Part shown: piece after piece, positions 26,021 to 33,208 of the stretch | How positions within the stretch are numbered: the stretch's first letter is position 1 | Layout: each line of letters starts with the position of its first letter | Assembly (NCBI GenBank): GCA_049697115.1 | Contig: JBAVVD010000074.1 | Coordinates: forward strand, 1-33,208 | Direction of reading: 5' to 3' | DNA: 33,208 bases | From: JBAVVD01 sp049697115 | GTDB taxonomy: Bacteria > Acidobacteriota > Aminicenantia > Aminicenantales > UBA4085 | Made by a program: the position numbers and the translations under genes | The notes under the pieces: generated by a model | Seen by the model: only the letters and a program-made list of their open reading frames with translations | What the model was told of the DNA's origin: nothing | The model's database searches: none

Positions 26021-26159
26021 ATATTATTATGACACAGGAAGCCCCAAGTTTTTTCCCTTGTAACCATTCCTATCAAAATGCGTATATATCAACAGAAGGA
26101 GAATCGCCGGAAATGCGAAATCCTTTAAGTTTTTGAATGAAAGAAAGGAGCCTGTTTAT

Positions 26160-27089
26160 ATGAGAGTTAGGATCGGACAAACATTTCTGCTGTCTTTGAC
26201 TATGGCTTTAATGCTTCTTGTGGAAGCATCCTTCGGGATTCCACTTCAAAAGGAAAAATCGGAAGTTAAAATTAAAGCCATTATCGAGCACTGCCGTAAA
26301 CCGCACGGAGAAGGCAAATATGAGGAAGTATTAAAGGTATTGACGGAAGCCATAAAAAAGTATCCGAAAAGCTTGGACCTGATTCAGTACAAACTGGAGA
26401 TCCTTATATTATTGGGACTCCCAAAGGAAGCCATTGAAACCGCAATCGAATTGGATTATTTGGATGGGATGAAGTCAGCCAATAAAGCCCTTGATATTGC
26501 CAAATATTATTTGAGCATTAACGAAATTGAAAACACCCTCAAATGGATTTCCATAAGCGCCGATCGCGGTTTTCAGAATTATTTTGTGTTTGATAAATAC
26601 GATTTTTACAAAACTCTACGTGGAGATAAACGTCTGGATGCATTGCTTGACCGGATGAAAGAAAATGTTGGGATTGGAAAACCAACCCAGCCATTTACAC
26701 GGACAGATCTTGCCGGCCAAGTCATTTCCCCGGAAAAATATTTAGGAAAAGTGTTATTGATCGACTTCTGGGCAACTTGGTGTCTACCTTGCCTTGCAGA
26801 GATACCCATTCTTAAAAAACATTATACGGAATTTCATGGGAAAGGATTTGAAATTATCGGCATCAGTTTAGATCAGGACAAGGAAAAATTGGATAAATAT
26901 TTATTGGAGAATAAAATTGAATGGCCTATCGTTTTTGGCGGCAAAGGCTGGCAGGATGAGACGAAAGAGATGTTCGGTGTCAAAAATATTCCCGCATCCT
27001 GGTTAATAGATAAAAAAGGCGTCGTCAGGTACTTCTGTTTGAAGGGAGTCGATCTGCGAAACGCCATTATCGAATTGATGAATGAATAA
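26160..27089 (+). CDS. TlpA-like thiol-disulfide protein with helical (TPR-like) N-terminal domain
   Basis: 309 residues. An N-terminal signal peptide (M-R-V-R, hydrophobic core, A-S-F-G) indicates export. Residues about 30-150 are alpha-helical, with a TPR-like pattern (Y-E-E-V-L-K-V-L-T-E-A-I-K-K-Y-P-K-S). The last 130 residues are an AhpC/TlpA-type thioredoxin fold with C208-L-P-C211 in FWATWCLPC and the cis-Pro segment NIPASWLID. It probably reduces or shuffles disulfides in the periplasm. ATG 26160 has AAAGGAG at 26144-26150, 9 nt upstream, and begins a proper signal sequence; a TTG at 26133 is rejected. It converges on metS. Confidence 0.9.
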   Translation: MRVRIGQTFLLSLTMALMLLVEASFGIPLQKEKSEVKIKAIIEHCRKPHGEGKYEEVLKVLTEAIKKYPKSLDLIQYKLEILILLGLPKEAIETAIELDYLDGMKSANKALDIAKYYLSINEIENTLKWISISADRGFQNYFVFDKYDFYKTLRGDKRLDALLDRMKENVGIGKPTQPFTRTDLAGQVISPEKYLGKVLLIDFWATWCLPCLAEIPILKKHYTEFHGKGFEIIGISLDQDKEKLDKYLLENKIEWPIVFGGKGWQDETKEMFGVKNIPASWLIDKKGVVRYFCLKGVDLRNAIIELMNE

Positions 27090-27149
27090 GCGCGTGCACG
27101 GCATAAAAATTGTTGAAATAATTTGATCTCATCCTTCAGGCTAAAAATC

Positions 27150-27305
27150 CTAAAAAATATTATTTGTGTCGAACTTGGATGAGTTCTTTATTTCTCCGGC
27201 TTCGGACGCTTTTTTGGACTCCTTCCGCGAGGTTCTCCAAAGGAGCCACCCGAATCCGCCCCAGTTGATTCCCAGCAGAATGACCATCCAGATGACTAGG
27301 TCCAT
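27150..27305 (-). CDS. metS: MetS-type small subunit of the NSS transporter
   Basis: 51 residues starting M-D-L-V-I-W-M-V-I-L-L-G-I-N-W-G-G-F-G-W-, one membrane helix followed by a basic, polar tail. This matches the MetS family, the small subunit required with the NSS transporter MetP for methionine/alanine uptake in Corynebacterium glutamicum. The ATG (27303-27305) lies 2 nt after the symporter stop and has GGAGGAGG before it, within the symporter's last codons. A longer frame to 27341 would include that ribosome site as coding and is rejected. Tight coupling with the symporter supports the assignment. Confidence 0.75.
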   Translation of the reverse strand: MDLVIWMVILLGINWGGFGWLLWRTSRKESKKASEAGEIKNSSKFDTNNIF

Positions 27306-27307
27306 GT

Positions 27308-28774
27308 CTATTCCTCCTCCTTCTCCGCCGGTCTGGTCCATTTCGAAAGGAAATTATTAGCCAGCACAAGCAGGATGATCATCAGTCCCCATTGAAAGAT
27401 GATCGTCCCCACTGTCATGGCCTGGAACGGCTGCCACCAGGTCCCAGGATTCTCAACGATGTTTTTAACCAGCCACCAGCCTGTGACGACAAGAAAGACG
27501 ACAGGCGATATGTATTTAATGATCAGGCTCCACCAGGGCCCCATCCGGATATCCGCGCTGGGATTGATGATTTCCGTCCGCATCTTTTCCGCTCCGTATT
27601 TCCAGACGGCAAAGATCACAAAAAATCCGCTTAAGAGCAGGGCCACGCCCCAGACCCAGTCCTGGTTGTCGTTGAAGGAGGGAAACACGGCCGAGGGAAT
27701 TCCAAAGATAAAGCATCCGGCGGCGGTGATGAATGTGCTCTTTTTACGGGATAAACCGGCGTCCATAAAGGTCCTGGCGCCGAGCTCGACCATGGCGATC
27801 AGAGAAGAGACCGCGGCAAAGACCATGGCCAGAAAGAAAATGGGAGCGATAATGAATCCGCCCATCATTTTGGGGAATAGCTGCGCCAGGGAGATGAAGG
27901 TCAGGCCCGTATTGCTTCCTGTGACGGCGGCCCGAGCCGTTTCCAGATTGGGCGCCAGGGCGAACAATGTCGGAATTACGGCCAACCCGGCCAGGAGGGC
28001 TACGGTCTGGTCTCCAAAGCCTATGATCAGGCAGTTCTGGGAGATGTCCTCCTTCTTTCTGGTATAAATTGCATAGGTAAACAGAAGGCCCCAGGCGGCG
28101 CCCGTCGACCAGGCCGACTGAGTGAATGCCTGCAGCCAGGTTACCGGTTTCGCCAGCATTGCCCAGTCGGGCACAAATAGATATCTCAAGCCCTCCTTGG
28201 CCCCAGGCAGCGTAACGGCCCTCAAAGCGGCCACAATCAAAAACAGAAAAAGAGAAGGCACCAGAATCTTGGCCGCCTTTTCCACTCCTCCCCGGATTCC
28301 CTTATAGATGATGAATCCACAGATCCCGATGGAAATAAAATGAAATAAAAGGTTTTCCAGAGGTGAATGGAGGAATGAATTCCAGATCGCCGCCGTATCC
28401 GCTCCTTCTTTAAAAGCGCCCTGGAGGGCCAGGACGAAATATTTCACACACCAGCCGGTGACGACGGAATAATAGCAGGCAATACAAATGCAGACCACGA
28501 CCATCCACCCGCCCATCCAGGTGTATTTCTTCCCAATGAATTCGCGGAAGCCGCCGATCGGTCCCATACGCGTGGTCCGGCCCATGGACATCTCGGCCAT
28601 CAGAATCGGGGCGGACCATAAGAATAAGGCCGCTGTGTAGGCCAGGACAAAGGCCCCTCCGCCGAACTGGGCCGCCATCCGTGGAAACCGCCAGATATTC
28701 CCCGTGCCGACGGCCATGCCGATCGCCGCGCAAATGAATCCCCATCTGGAACCAAACTGCTCTCTCTGGGTCAC
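27308..28774 (-). CDS. Sodium-dependent amino-acid symporter (NSS/SNF family)
   Basis: 488 residues, a polytopic inner-membrane protein with about 12 hydrophobic segments. The family signature is present in helix 1 (G-T-G-N-I-W-R-F-P at 23-31, then G-G-G-A-F-V-L-A-Y). Members of the LeuT fold import amino acids with Na+; the linked MetS subunit suggests methionine or alanine/branched substrates (inference). The start is GTG 28774 with AGGAGG 6-8 nt upstream; no in-frame ATG fits better. A degenerate second copy of part of its C-terminal region lies at 25925-26020. Confidence 0.93.
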   Translation of the reverse strand: MTQREQFGSRWGFICAAIGMAVGTGNIWRFPRMAAQFGGGAFVLAYTAALFLWSAPILMAEMSMGRTTRMGPIGGFREFIGKKYTWMGGWMVVVCICIACYYSVVTGWCVKYFVLALQGAFKEGADTAAIWNSFLHSPLENLLFHFISIGICGFIIYKGIRGGVEKAAKILVPSLFLFLIVAALRAVTLPGAKEGLRYLFVPDWAMLAKPVTWLQAFTQSAWSTGAAWGLLFTYAIYTRKKEDISQNCLIIGFGDQTVALLAGLAVIPTLFALAPNLETARAAVTGSNTGLTFISLAQLFPKMMGGFIIAPIFFLAMVFAAVSSLIAMVELGARTFMDAGLSRKKSTFITAAGCFIFGIPSAVFPSFNDNQDWVWGVALLLSGFFVIFAVWKYGAEKMRTEIINPSADIRMGPWWSLIIKYISPVVFLVVTGWWLVKNIVENPGTWWQPFQAMTVGTIIFQWGLMIILLVLANNFLSKWTRPAEKEEE

Positions 28775-28969
28775 TCAGATACCTCCTATCGTCGGATATT
28801 CAATTTTCCATGATTTCCGCAAATGGAGAAATTTCTGGAATCGGTCGAATAGTGATCCGGCCTAAATGACGGCACTCTGGAATGGATTTTCTTAGGGAGC
28901 TTGAGAGATTGAGAAAAAGACTTCTCCAAGAAGACATTCGGCGCCTGAACTGCATAAGGATGGAATTAT
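28775..28969. other. Divergent intergenic region upstream of symporter and moxR
   Basis: About 195 bp (300 bp if the small ORF downstream is not real). It carries the AGGAGG ribosome site of the symporter. An imperfect inverted repeat (tttccat ... atggagaaa) lies around 28807-28833. No convincing promoter for the symporter was found. Confidence 0.35.
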
Positions 28970-29077
28970 ATGGATAATCGCCCGGACAGGCAATACTTCA
29001 GCGAGGACGATTTTCTTTTTCTATTGACATGGATTTTCATCCAGCGATATATTCTGTATGGACGCCAAGGTCAATGA
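28970..29077 (+). CDS. Possible 35-residue small membrane protein or leader ORF upstream of moxR
   Basis: ATG 28970 to TGA 29075-29077 encodes 35 residues, with a charged N-terminus (M-D-N-R-P-D-R) and a hydrophobic middle (F-L-F-L-L-T-W-I-F-I). AAGGA at 28956-28960 lies 9 nt before the ATG. The stop overlaps the two tandem ATG codons of moxR (ATGATG at 29074-29079), a typical coupling arrangement. Against it, a good promoter lies inside the ORF. No family recognised. Confidence 0.3.
   Translation: MDNRPDRQYFSEDDFLFLLTWIFIQRYILYGRQGQ
29024..29053 (+). promoter_or_regulatory. Sigma70-type promoter for moxR
   Basis: TTGACA (29024-29029, 6/6), 18 nt spacer, TATATT (29048-29053, 5/6). The start of transcription would be near 29060, giving a leader of about 15 nt before the moxR ATG. 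The open frame of moxR extends back to ATG 29029, which lies inside the -35 box, so that start is unlikely if the promoter is used. Confidence 0.5.
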
Positions 29078-30006
29078 TGCACAATATCGACCGGATCATC
29101 GCCAACATCCGGAAAGTCTTTATCGGTGACTTTGAAGTCGTCCGTCTTGTGCTCACCGCGCTCCTGGCCAGAGGGCATCTGTTGATTGAAGACGTTCCGG
29201 GCATCGGAAAAACCCTGCTCGGGATCGCCCTGGCCCGCTCGATTGACTCTTCCTTCCGCCGGATTCAGTTCACCAATGACCTGCTGCCTTCCGATATTCT
29301 CGGCCTCTCTGTCTTCAATCCGAGGGAGAACAGTTTCGAATTTCGATTCGGGCCGATTTTCAACCATATCATTCTCGCCGACGAGATCAACCGGACCACC
29401 CCCAAGACTCAGAGCGCTCTGCTGGAAGCCATGAATGACCTGCAGGTGACCGTGGACGGAAGCACCTATCCTCTTCCCGATCCCTTCATGATCATCGCCA
29501 CTCAGAATCCGATCGAATACCACGGCACTTATCCCCTGCCCGAGGCGCAGCTCGACCGGTTTCTGCTGCGGTTGAAAATCGGGTATCCCCTGCCGGAAAA
29601 TGAAAAGGAGATCATTCGCGGCAAAGACCTTTATCAGCAGGCCATGGCCCTTCAGCCTGTGCTGAAATCCGGCGAAGTCGTCGATCTGCAAGCTCAGGTC
29701 GATGCCGTTAAGGTCGATGACTCGCTTCTGGAATACGTCATCCGGATTGCCGGAGAAACGCGGCGCACGAAAAATATCAAGCTCGGCGTCAGTCCGCGCG
29801 GCGCCCTGCTCCTGCGGCGGGCCGCGCAGGCCTATGCCCTGACTCACGACCGGACGTATGTCGTTCCCGACGATATCAAAGCCATCGCCGTCCCTGTCCT
29901 GGCCCACCGGATTGTCATCGATTCCCAGAGCTACGGCCTGCTGCGCATTCAGGAATCCGATGCCATCATCGAAGAAATCGTCAAAAAGGTCGCTGTCCCC
30001 ATTTAA
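29077..30006 (+). CDS. moxR: MoxR family AAA+ ATPase
   Basis: About 309 residues from ATG 29077 (or 310 from ATG 29074), typical for MoxR. Walker A is P-G-I-G-K45-T, Walker B is I-L-A-D102-E-I-N-R, and A-T-Q-N-P-I-E-Y and the arginine-finger segment P-E-A-Q-L-D-R-F follow. The AAA lid is at the C-terminus. MoxR proteins act as chaperone-like ATPases for partner proteins encoded next to them, usually with DUF58 and VWA domains. Here the partner is the DUF58-transglutaminase fusion, 18 nt downstream. AAGG at 29067-29070 could serve the second ATG. Confidence 0.94.
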   Translation: MHNIDRIIANIRKVFIGDFEVVRLVLTALLARGHLLIEDVPGIGKTLLGIALARSIDSSFRRIQFTNDLLPSDILGLSVFNPRENSFEFRFGPIFNHIILADEINRTTPKTQSALLEAMNDLQVTVDGSTYPLPDPFMIIATQNPIEYHGTYPLPEAQLDRFLLRLKIGYPLPENEKEIIRGKDLYQQAMALQPVLKSGEVVDLQAQVDAVKVDDSLLEYVIRIAGETRRTKNIKLGVSPRGALLLRRAAQAYALTHDRTYVVPDDIKAIAVPVLAHRIVIDSQSYGLLRIQESDAIIEEIVKKVAVPI

Positions 30007-30024
30007 ACATTTAAAAAACATTTC

Positions 30025-33021
30025 ATGCACTTGACCCGCTTTGGAAAAATTGTCCTTTTGGCAACAGTCCTCTCTCTGTTTGCGGCCGCAAGCAGCGGGA
30101 ACAATCTACTCTACCTGATTTACAGCATGCTGACAGCGACCCTCGCCGTCTCTTATGTTCTGAACTGGATGAATTTATCCCGGTTCGCAGTCCAAGCAGT
30201 CCTGCCCGAACAGGTCTATCAGGGCCTGGAATTTCCTTTGTCGCTGATCCTCCGCAACAAAAAAAAGCTGCCCTCTTTCCAGATAACACTCCTGAGCGCC
30301 GGCGAAAGCCGGTTTCTCTCTGTGGTTCCCGGTGGTCAGAAGGCGGCAATCGAACTGCCGTATTCTTTTTCGCATCGCGGAAAGAACAAAATTTCCGACC
30401 TTCAGTTGGAAACACACTTTCCTTTCGGGCTTTTCCGGCGGAGGAAAGAAATCCCGGATCTGACAGGTTTGGCTTTCCCCAAAATTTTTGAAATCTACGG
30501 GCAGAAAATGTCGCCTGCAGTCAGTGAAGAGCAGGTGACTCTACCAAAACGGGGCGTCGGCGAAGAGTTTCACGGAATCAGAGAATACATGCCGGGCGAG
30601 GATTCGCGACTGATTAACTGGAAGCTGACGGCCAAGACGGGAAGGCCGCTGGTGAAAGAGTACGCCCAGCAGGTCGGCAATAAAATCACAATCACCGTGG
30701 ACGGCACGCCGGCTCTTCCCACCGAACAGCGAATTTCGGAAGCTGCGTCTCTCTCTAAATATTTTATCGATTCCGGAGCCGAACTGCGGCTGGTCACCAA
30801 TGAAGGCATGCTCGACTACGGAAAAGGACTGCTGCATCTCGATTGCGTCCTCAATAAACTGGCGCTTCTCGGGGAAGGCAAAGACATCAAAGTGACGGGA
30901 AATCCCTGGTTCCGTGAAAGTCCTCCGCTCAAATGGACGGCCAGTAAATATACGCTCTTTCTGGCCTATCTCACCACGGCCGCCGCCTGCCTCTCTTTAT
31001 TTCTCATAGAGGAATTGAATCCGGTCATACTCTTTCCTCTGGGCCTGGCCCTGCCTCTGGGCTGGATCTTTGACGCCAGAAAGCTGTATCCACTGCCGAG
31101 AGTTCTGTGGGATATGACTTCAGGAATTTTTCTTTTCTTCTTCCTATTCGTGGACCTCAGAATCTCCGGCGTGCTGTTCGCCGTAGCCCATCTTCTGCTC
31201 TTCATCCTGCTCTCGCTTCTCTTCCAACCGAAAAACGAACGCCGCCTCAAACAGCTATTTTTGACGAATTTCCTGGTCTTCTTCCTGGTCTCAGGACAGG
31301 CCGTGAGTATCTCGTATTTTCTCTTCTTTGTCCTCTATTTTTATTTGGCCGCCCTCTGGCTGATCCTTTGGCAGGATCGGGATCCCCGGCCCGTCCGGAG
31401 TCTCCAGTTCCGGTTCCTGCGGTTCCTGGGGGCCGCAGTGGCGCTCAGCACGGTCCTGGCTGTCGTCGCCTTTGCCCTCACGCCGAGGATCTACAGTCCC
31501 CGCATGCAACAGCTCCTGGCCGTTTCGGGACTGAGCCGGTTGAGGAATGCGGCTTCCTTTTCCGGCCTGACCGAAAACGTGGAGCTTGGATATTTCGGAG
31601 ACCTCAAGAAGAACTCGGCCCGCGTCATGCGCGTCCGGCCTTTCGGCCAGGGCCAAGACGTTGCGCCGCCGCCTTTTATCAGAATTCGGGCCGCCGCCTT
31701 TGATGCCTTTGACGGCCGGCGATGGAGAAGAACCGGAACGGAATTCCGCTACCGGTATCCGGATTGGAACCGGACATTGCCGACACGGAGCCATCGCGCC
31801 TGGTTGAGAAAAGTCAGGCAGATGGTCTATTTCCCCCATTATGACGCCCGGAAACCGACCGTAATCGAAGAATATTTCCTCAATCCGATGACAAGCTCTC
31901 TTGTCTTCGGCCAACAGGGCATGTCCGCCATTGAGACCGACGCACCTTCGGCTCATTTTGATTTCACGGATACCGTCCACTTTCCTTTCATCCACGCGGA
32001 GAGCACAAGATACAAAGTTTATTATCAACCGGAAGGCCCTCCACTGTTTCAAATGATTGAGAATTATGACCGGATTCTGAAAGAAAAATTTCTGAGCCTT
32101 CCAGCCACCGGGGAAAAATTCAGTCAACTGGCCATGACCGTCACTGCCCCTTATCCGGACCCTCTGGAAAAGGCCAGAAAGCTGGAGTCCTATTTTCATA
32201 ATGAATTTTTCTACTCGCTTTCCGCGCCTTTCGGCCGGCAGAGTCTGGAAGAGTTTCTGTTCAGGAACCGCACCGGGAATTGTGAATTCTTCGCCACGGC
32301 CATGTGCCTTCTTTTGCGCTCCCTGGGGATTCCCGCCCGGCTGGACGTCGGCTTTCTCAGCGCCGACTGGAATGAATACGGCGGATTTTTTGACGTGCGC
32401 CAGAGCGACGCCCATGCCTGGGTCGAAGCTTTTATTCCGGAGCACGGATGGATGACCTTCGATCCGACGCCGTCCGAAAGTATTCCTCAGGGAGGAGCTT
32501 TCGCTCTATGGGGAAGAATATCGAGGTTTTTCAGCGCCCTAGAACTGCGCTGGTACCGCTATGTCGTCGGATATGACCTGTTCACGCAGAGAAATTTCCT
32601 TTATGTTTTCTTCAATCATTTCAAGCGCTATCTGGGAAAGACCCTGCTCTGGCTGGGCGGGCTTGCCGGAATCTGTCTGCTCCTGTATTTGATAAAGCCC
32701 TGGCGGCATAGGAGGTCCCGGACGGCCGCAACGCTGAAAAGCGGAAATTTTTATTACCTGATCCTGAACCGGCTGGAGAGAGCCGGATACCGGCGCGCGC
32801 TCTGGCAGACAGGTCAAGAATTCGCCGATGAAGCCGTCCGCCTCAATCCCGAACTGCAGCCCCTTGCGGCTCTAACGAATTATTATTATGTCGTCCGCTA
32901 TGCCGGCCAGAGACTGACCGCCAAAGACCAAGAGGCCATCCGCCGGCTGATTGGGCGGATCCACGCTATTCTGCCCCCGGCCAGGAAATGGGCGGGCGTC
33001 CGAACGCGGCGTGGAAAATAA
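30025..33021 (+). CDS. DUF58 - TgpA-like membrane transglutaminase fusion protein
   Basis: 998 residues. The N-terminal 300 form a DUF58 protein with two opening membrane helices and the signature E-Y-x-P-G-E-D-x-R-x-I-N-W-K (about 190-203). Residues about 310-490 hold a cluster of membrane helices as in TgpA/DUF3488 proteins. A soluble periplasmic part follows, with the transglutaminase-like triad C753 (R-T-G-N-C-E-F-F-A), H797 (D-A-H-A-W-V-E) and D813 (F-D-P-T-P). One more helix lies near 880, with a C-terminal DUF4129-like tail. DUF58 and TgpA are normally separate adjacent genes of about 300 and 670 residues, so this is a clean fusion of the two. The role is probably peptide or cell-wall protein processing or cross-linking at the envelope, driven or assembled by MoxR (inference). 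No strong ribosome site is seen. Confidence 0.9.
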   Translation: MHLTRFGKIVLLATVLSLFAAASSGNNLLYLIYSMLTATLAVSYVLNWMNLSRFAVQAVLPEQVYQGLEFPLSLILRNKKKLPSFQITLLSAGESRFLSVVPGGQKAAIELPYSFSHRGKNKISDLQLETHFPFGLFRRRKEIPDLTGLAFPKIFEIYGQKMSPAVSEEQVTLPKRGVGEEFHGIREYMPGEDSRLINWKLTAKTGRPLVKEYAQQVGNKITITVDGTPALPTEQRISEAASLSKYFIDSGAELRLVTNEGMLDYGKGLLHLDCVLNKLALLGEGKDIKVTGNPWFRESPPLKWTASKYTLFLAYLTTAAACLSLFLIEELNPVILFPLGLALPLGWIFDARKLYPLPRVLWDMTSGIFLFFFLFVDLRISGVLFAVAHLLLFILLSLLFQPKNERRLKQLFLTNFLVFFLVSGQAVSISYFLFFVLYFYLAALWLILWQDRDPRPVRSLQFRFLRFLGAAVALSTVLAVVAFALTPRIYSPRMQQLLAVSGLSRLRNAASFSGLTENVELGYFGDLKKNSARVMRVRPFGQGQDVAPPPFIRIRAAAFDAFDGRRWRRTGTEFRYRYPDWNRTLPTRSHRAWLRKVRQMVYFPHYDARKPTVIEEYFLNPMTSSLVFGQQGMSAIETDAPSAHFDFTDTVHFPFIHAESTRYKVYYQPEGPPLFQMIENYDRILKEKFLSLPATGEKFSQLAMTVTAPYPDPLEKARKLESYFHNEFFYSLSAPFGRQSLEEFLFRNRTGNCEFFATAMCLLLRSLGIPARLDVGFLSADWNEYGGFFDVRQSDAHAWVEAFIPEHGWMTFDPTPSESIPQGGAFALWGRISRFFSALELRWYRYVVGYDLFTQRNFLYVFFNHFKRYLGKTLLWLGGLAGICLLLYLIKPWRHRRSRTAATLKSGNFYYLILNRLERAGYRRALWQTGQEFADEAVRLNPELQPLAALTNYYYVVRYAGQRLTAKDQEAIRRLIGRIHAILPPARKWAGVRTRRGK

Positions 33022-33208
33022 TACTTTTCGATTATCAAGGCCCAATCCACTCGGATTTTAATATCAACGCACTAATTTAGGTGGTTCTCTTCCATTCTGT
33101 GTGGATTAGAGAGGAGATATCCGGAATGGCTGCGCTCCTCTTCAGGTTTTTCACGCCGTTCCCTCTCCGCTCCTGGAGGCGGCTGCGGAACTCGCATCAT
33201 TGATTTTT
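33022..33208. other. Downstream region at the window edge
   Basis: 187 bp with no gene seen. A 7-bp inverted repeat (AGAGGAG near 33111, CTCCTCT near 33136) is followed 5 nt later by a T5 run, a weak terminator candidate for the moxR operon. Confidence 0.25.

Larger units (their letters stand above)
25727..26159. other. Intergenic region between the kinase and thioredoxin genes
   Basis: About 430 bp with the kinase promoter and leader (25727-25906), the symporter fossil (25925-26020) and an AT-rich stretch (26045-26100) that should contain the promoter of the thioredoxin gene, with TTGTAA at 26058-26063 and TATATA at 26083-26088 as weak candidates (19-nt spacing). Confidence 0.5.

Noticed and set aside
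29071..30030. Long open frame (about 319 codons) on the minus strand opposite moxR
   Set aside because: The + strand frame has full AAA+ motifs; the minus frame has no recognisable domain and results from GC-rich codon bias.
31291..32445. 384-codon open frame on the minus strand opposite the transglutaminase
   Set aside because: The + strand encodes the intact catalytic triad; the antisense product is low-complexity in character and matches nothing.

Overview
The window most resembles a chromosomal stretch of an uncultured, Gram-negative-type anaerobe or thermophile. The combination of a periplasmic tricorn-like S41 protease, a DUF5916-type outer-membrane remnant, PEP/pyruvate-binding proteins without catalytic partners, an NSS/MetS transporter and a MoxR-DUF58-transglutaminase cluster fits the Candidatus Aminicenantes/Acidobacteriota neighbourhood. 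That placement is inference from protein style, not a measured phylogeny. There are no rRNA, tRNA or CRISPR genes and no recognisable insertion sequence.

Region 1 (about 100-13200) looks like one functional block in two convergent operons plus one divergent gene. On the + strand from a strong promoter at 250-279 lie a PPDK_N (PEP/pyruvate-binding, ATP-grasp) protein, an atypical receiver protein with a duplicated C-terminal motif, an OmpR/PhoB-type regulator and a metallophosphoesterase. Converging on it from the - strand are a glutamate-dehydrogenase-like gene, a second PPDK_N protein and a third one fused to a GAF-like N-terminus and a C-terminal nucleotidyltransferase. The three PPDK_N proteins lack the phosphohistidine swivel and PEP barrel of true PEP synthase/PPDK. 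They share instead a private C-terminal module (G-R-W/L-G-S/T ... G-S/T-H-F). The - strand GDH paralogue has Ser where the catalytic Lys should be. A canonical GdhA is transcribed divergently from the same 237 bp intergenic region. Together this suggests a regulatory system at the PEP/pyruvate-glutamate junction, which is the best candidate here for an undescribed system.

Region 2 (about 13200-17430) is in decay. It holds a radical SAM/SPASM gene broken by two compensating indels, an intact GNAT-like gene, and a DUF5916 outer-membrane gene that has lost its N-terminus and most of its barrel.

Region 3 (about 17430-28800) holds single genes: a secreted class-C beta-lactamase-like serine hydrolase, an aldo/keto reductase, a GC-rich tricorn-like protease, a REC-PAS-PAS-PAS-histidine kinase, a TlpA-like thioredoxin with a helical N-terminal domain, and an NSS sodium symporter with its MetS small subunit. 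A 96-bp fossil of a second NSS gene lies in the spacer at 25925-26020.

Region 4 (about 28800-33208) is a MoxR ATPase followed by a 998-residue fusion of DUF58 and a TgpA-like membrane transglutaminase. A possible 35-codon leader ORF whose stop overlaps the moxR start lies upstream.
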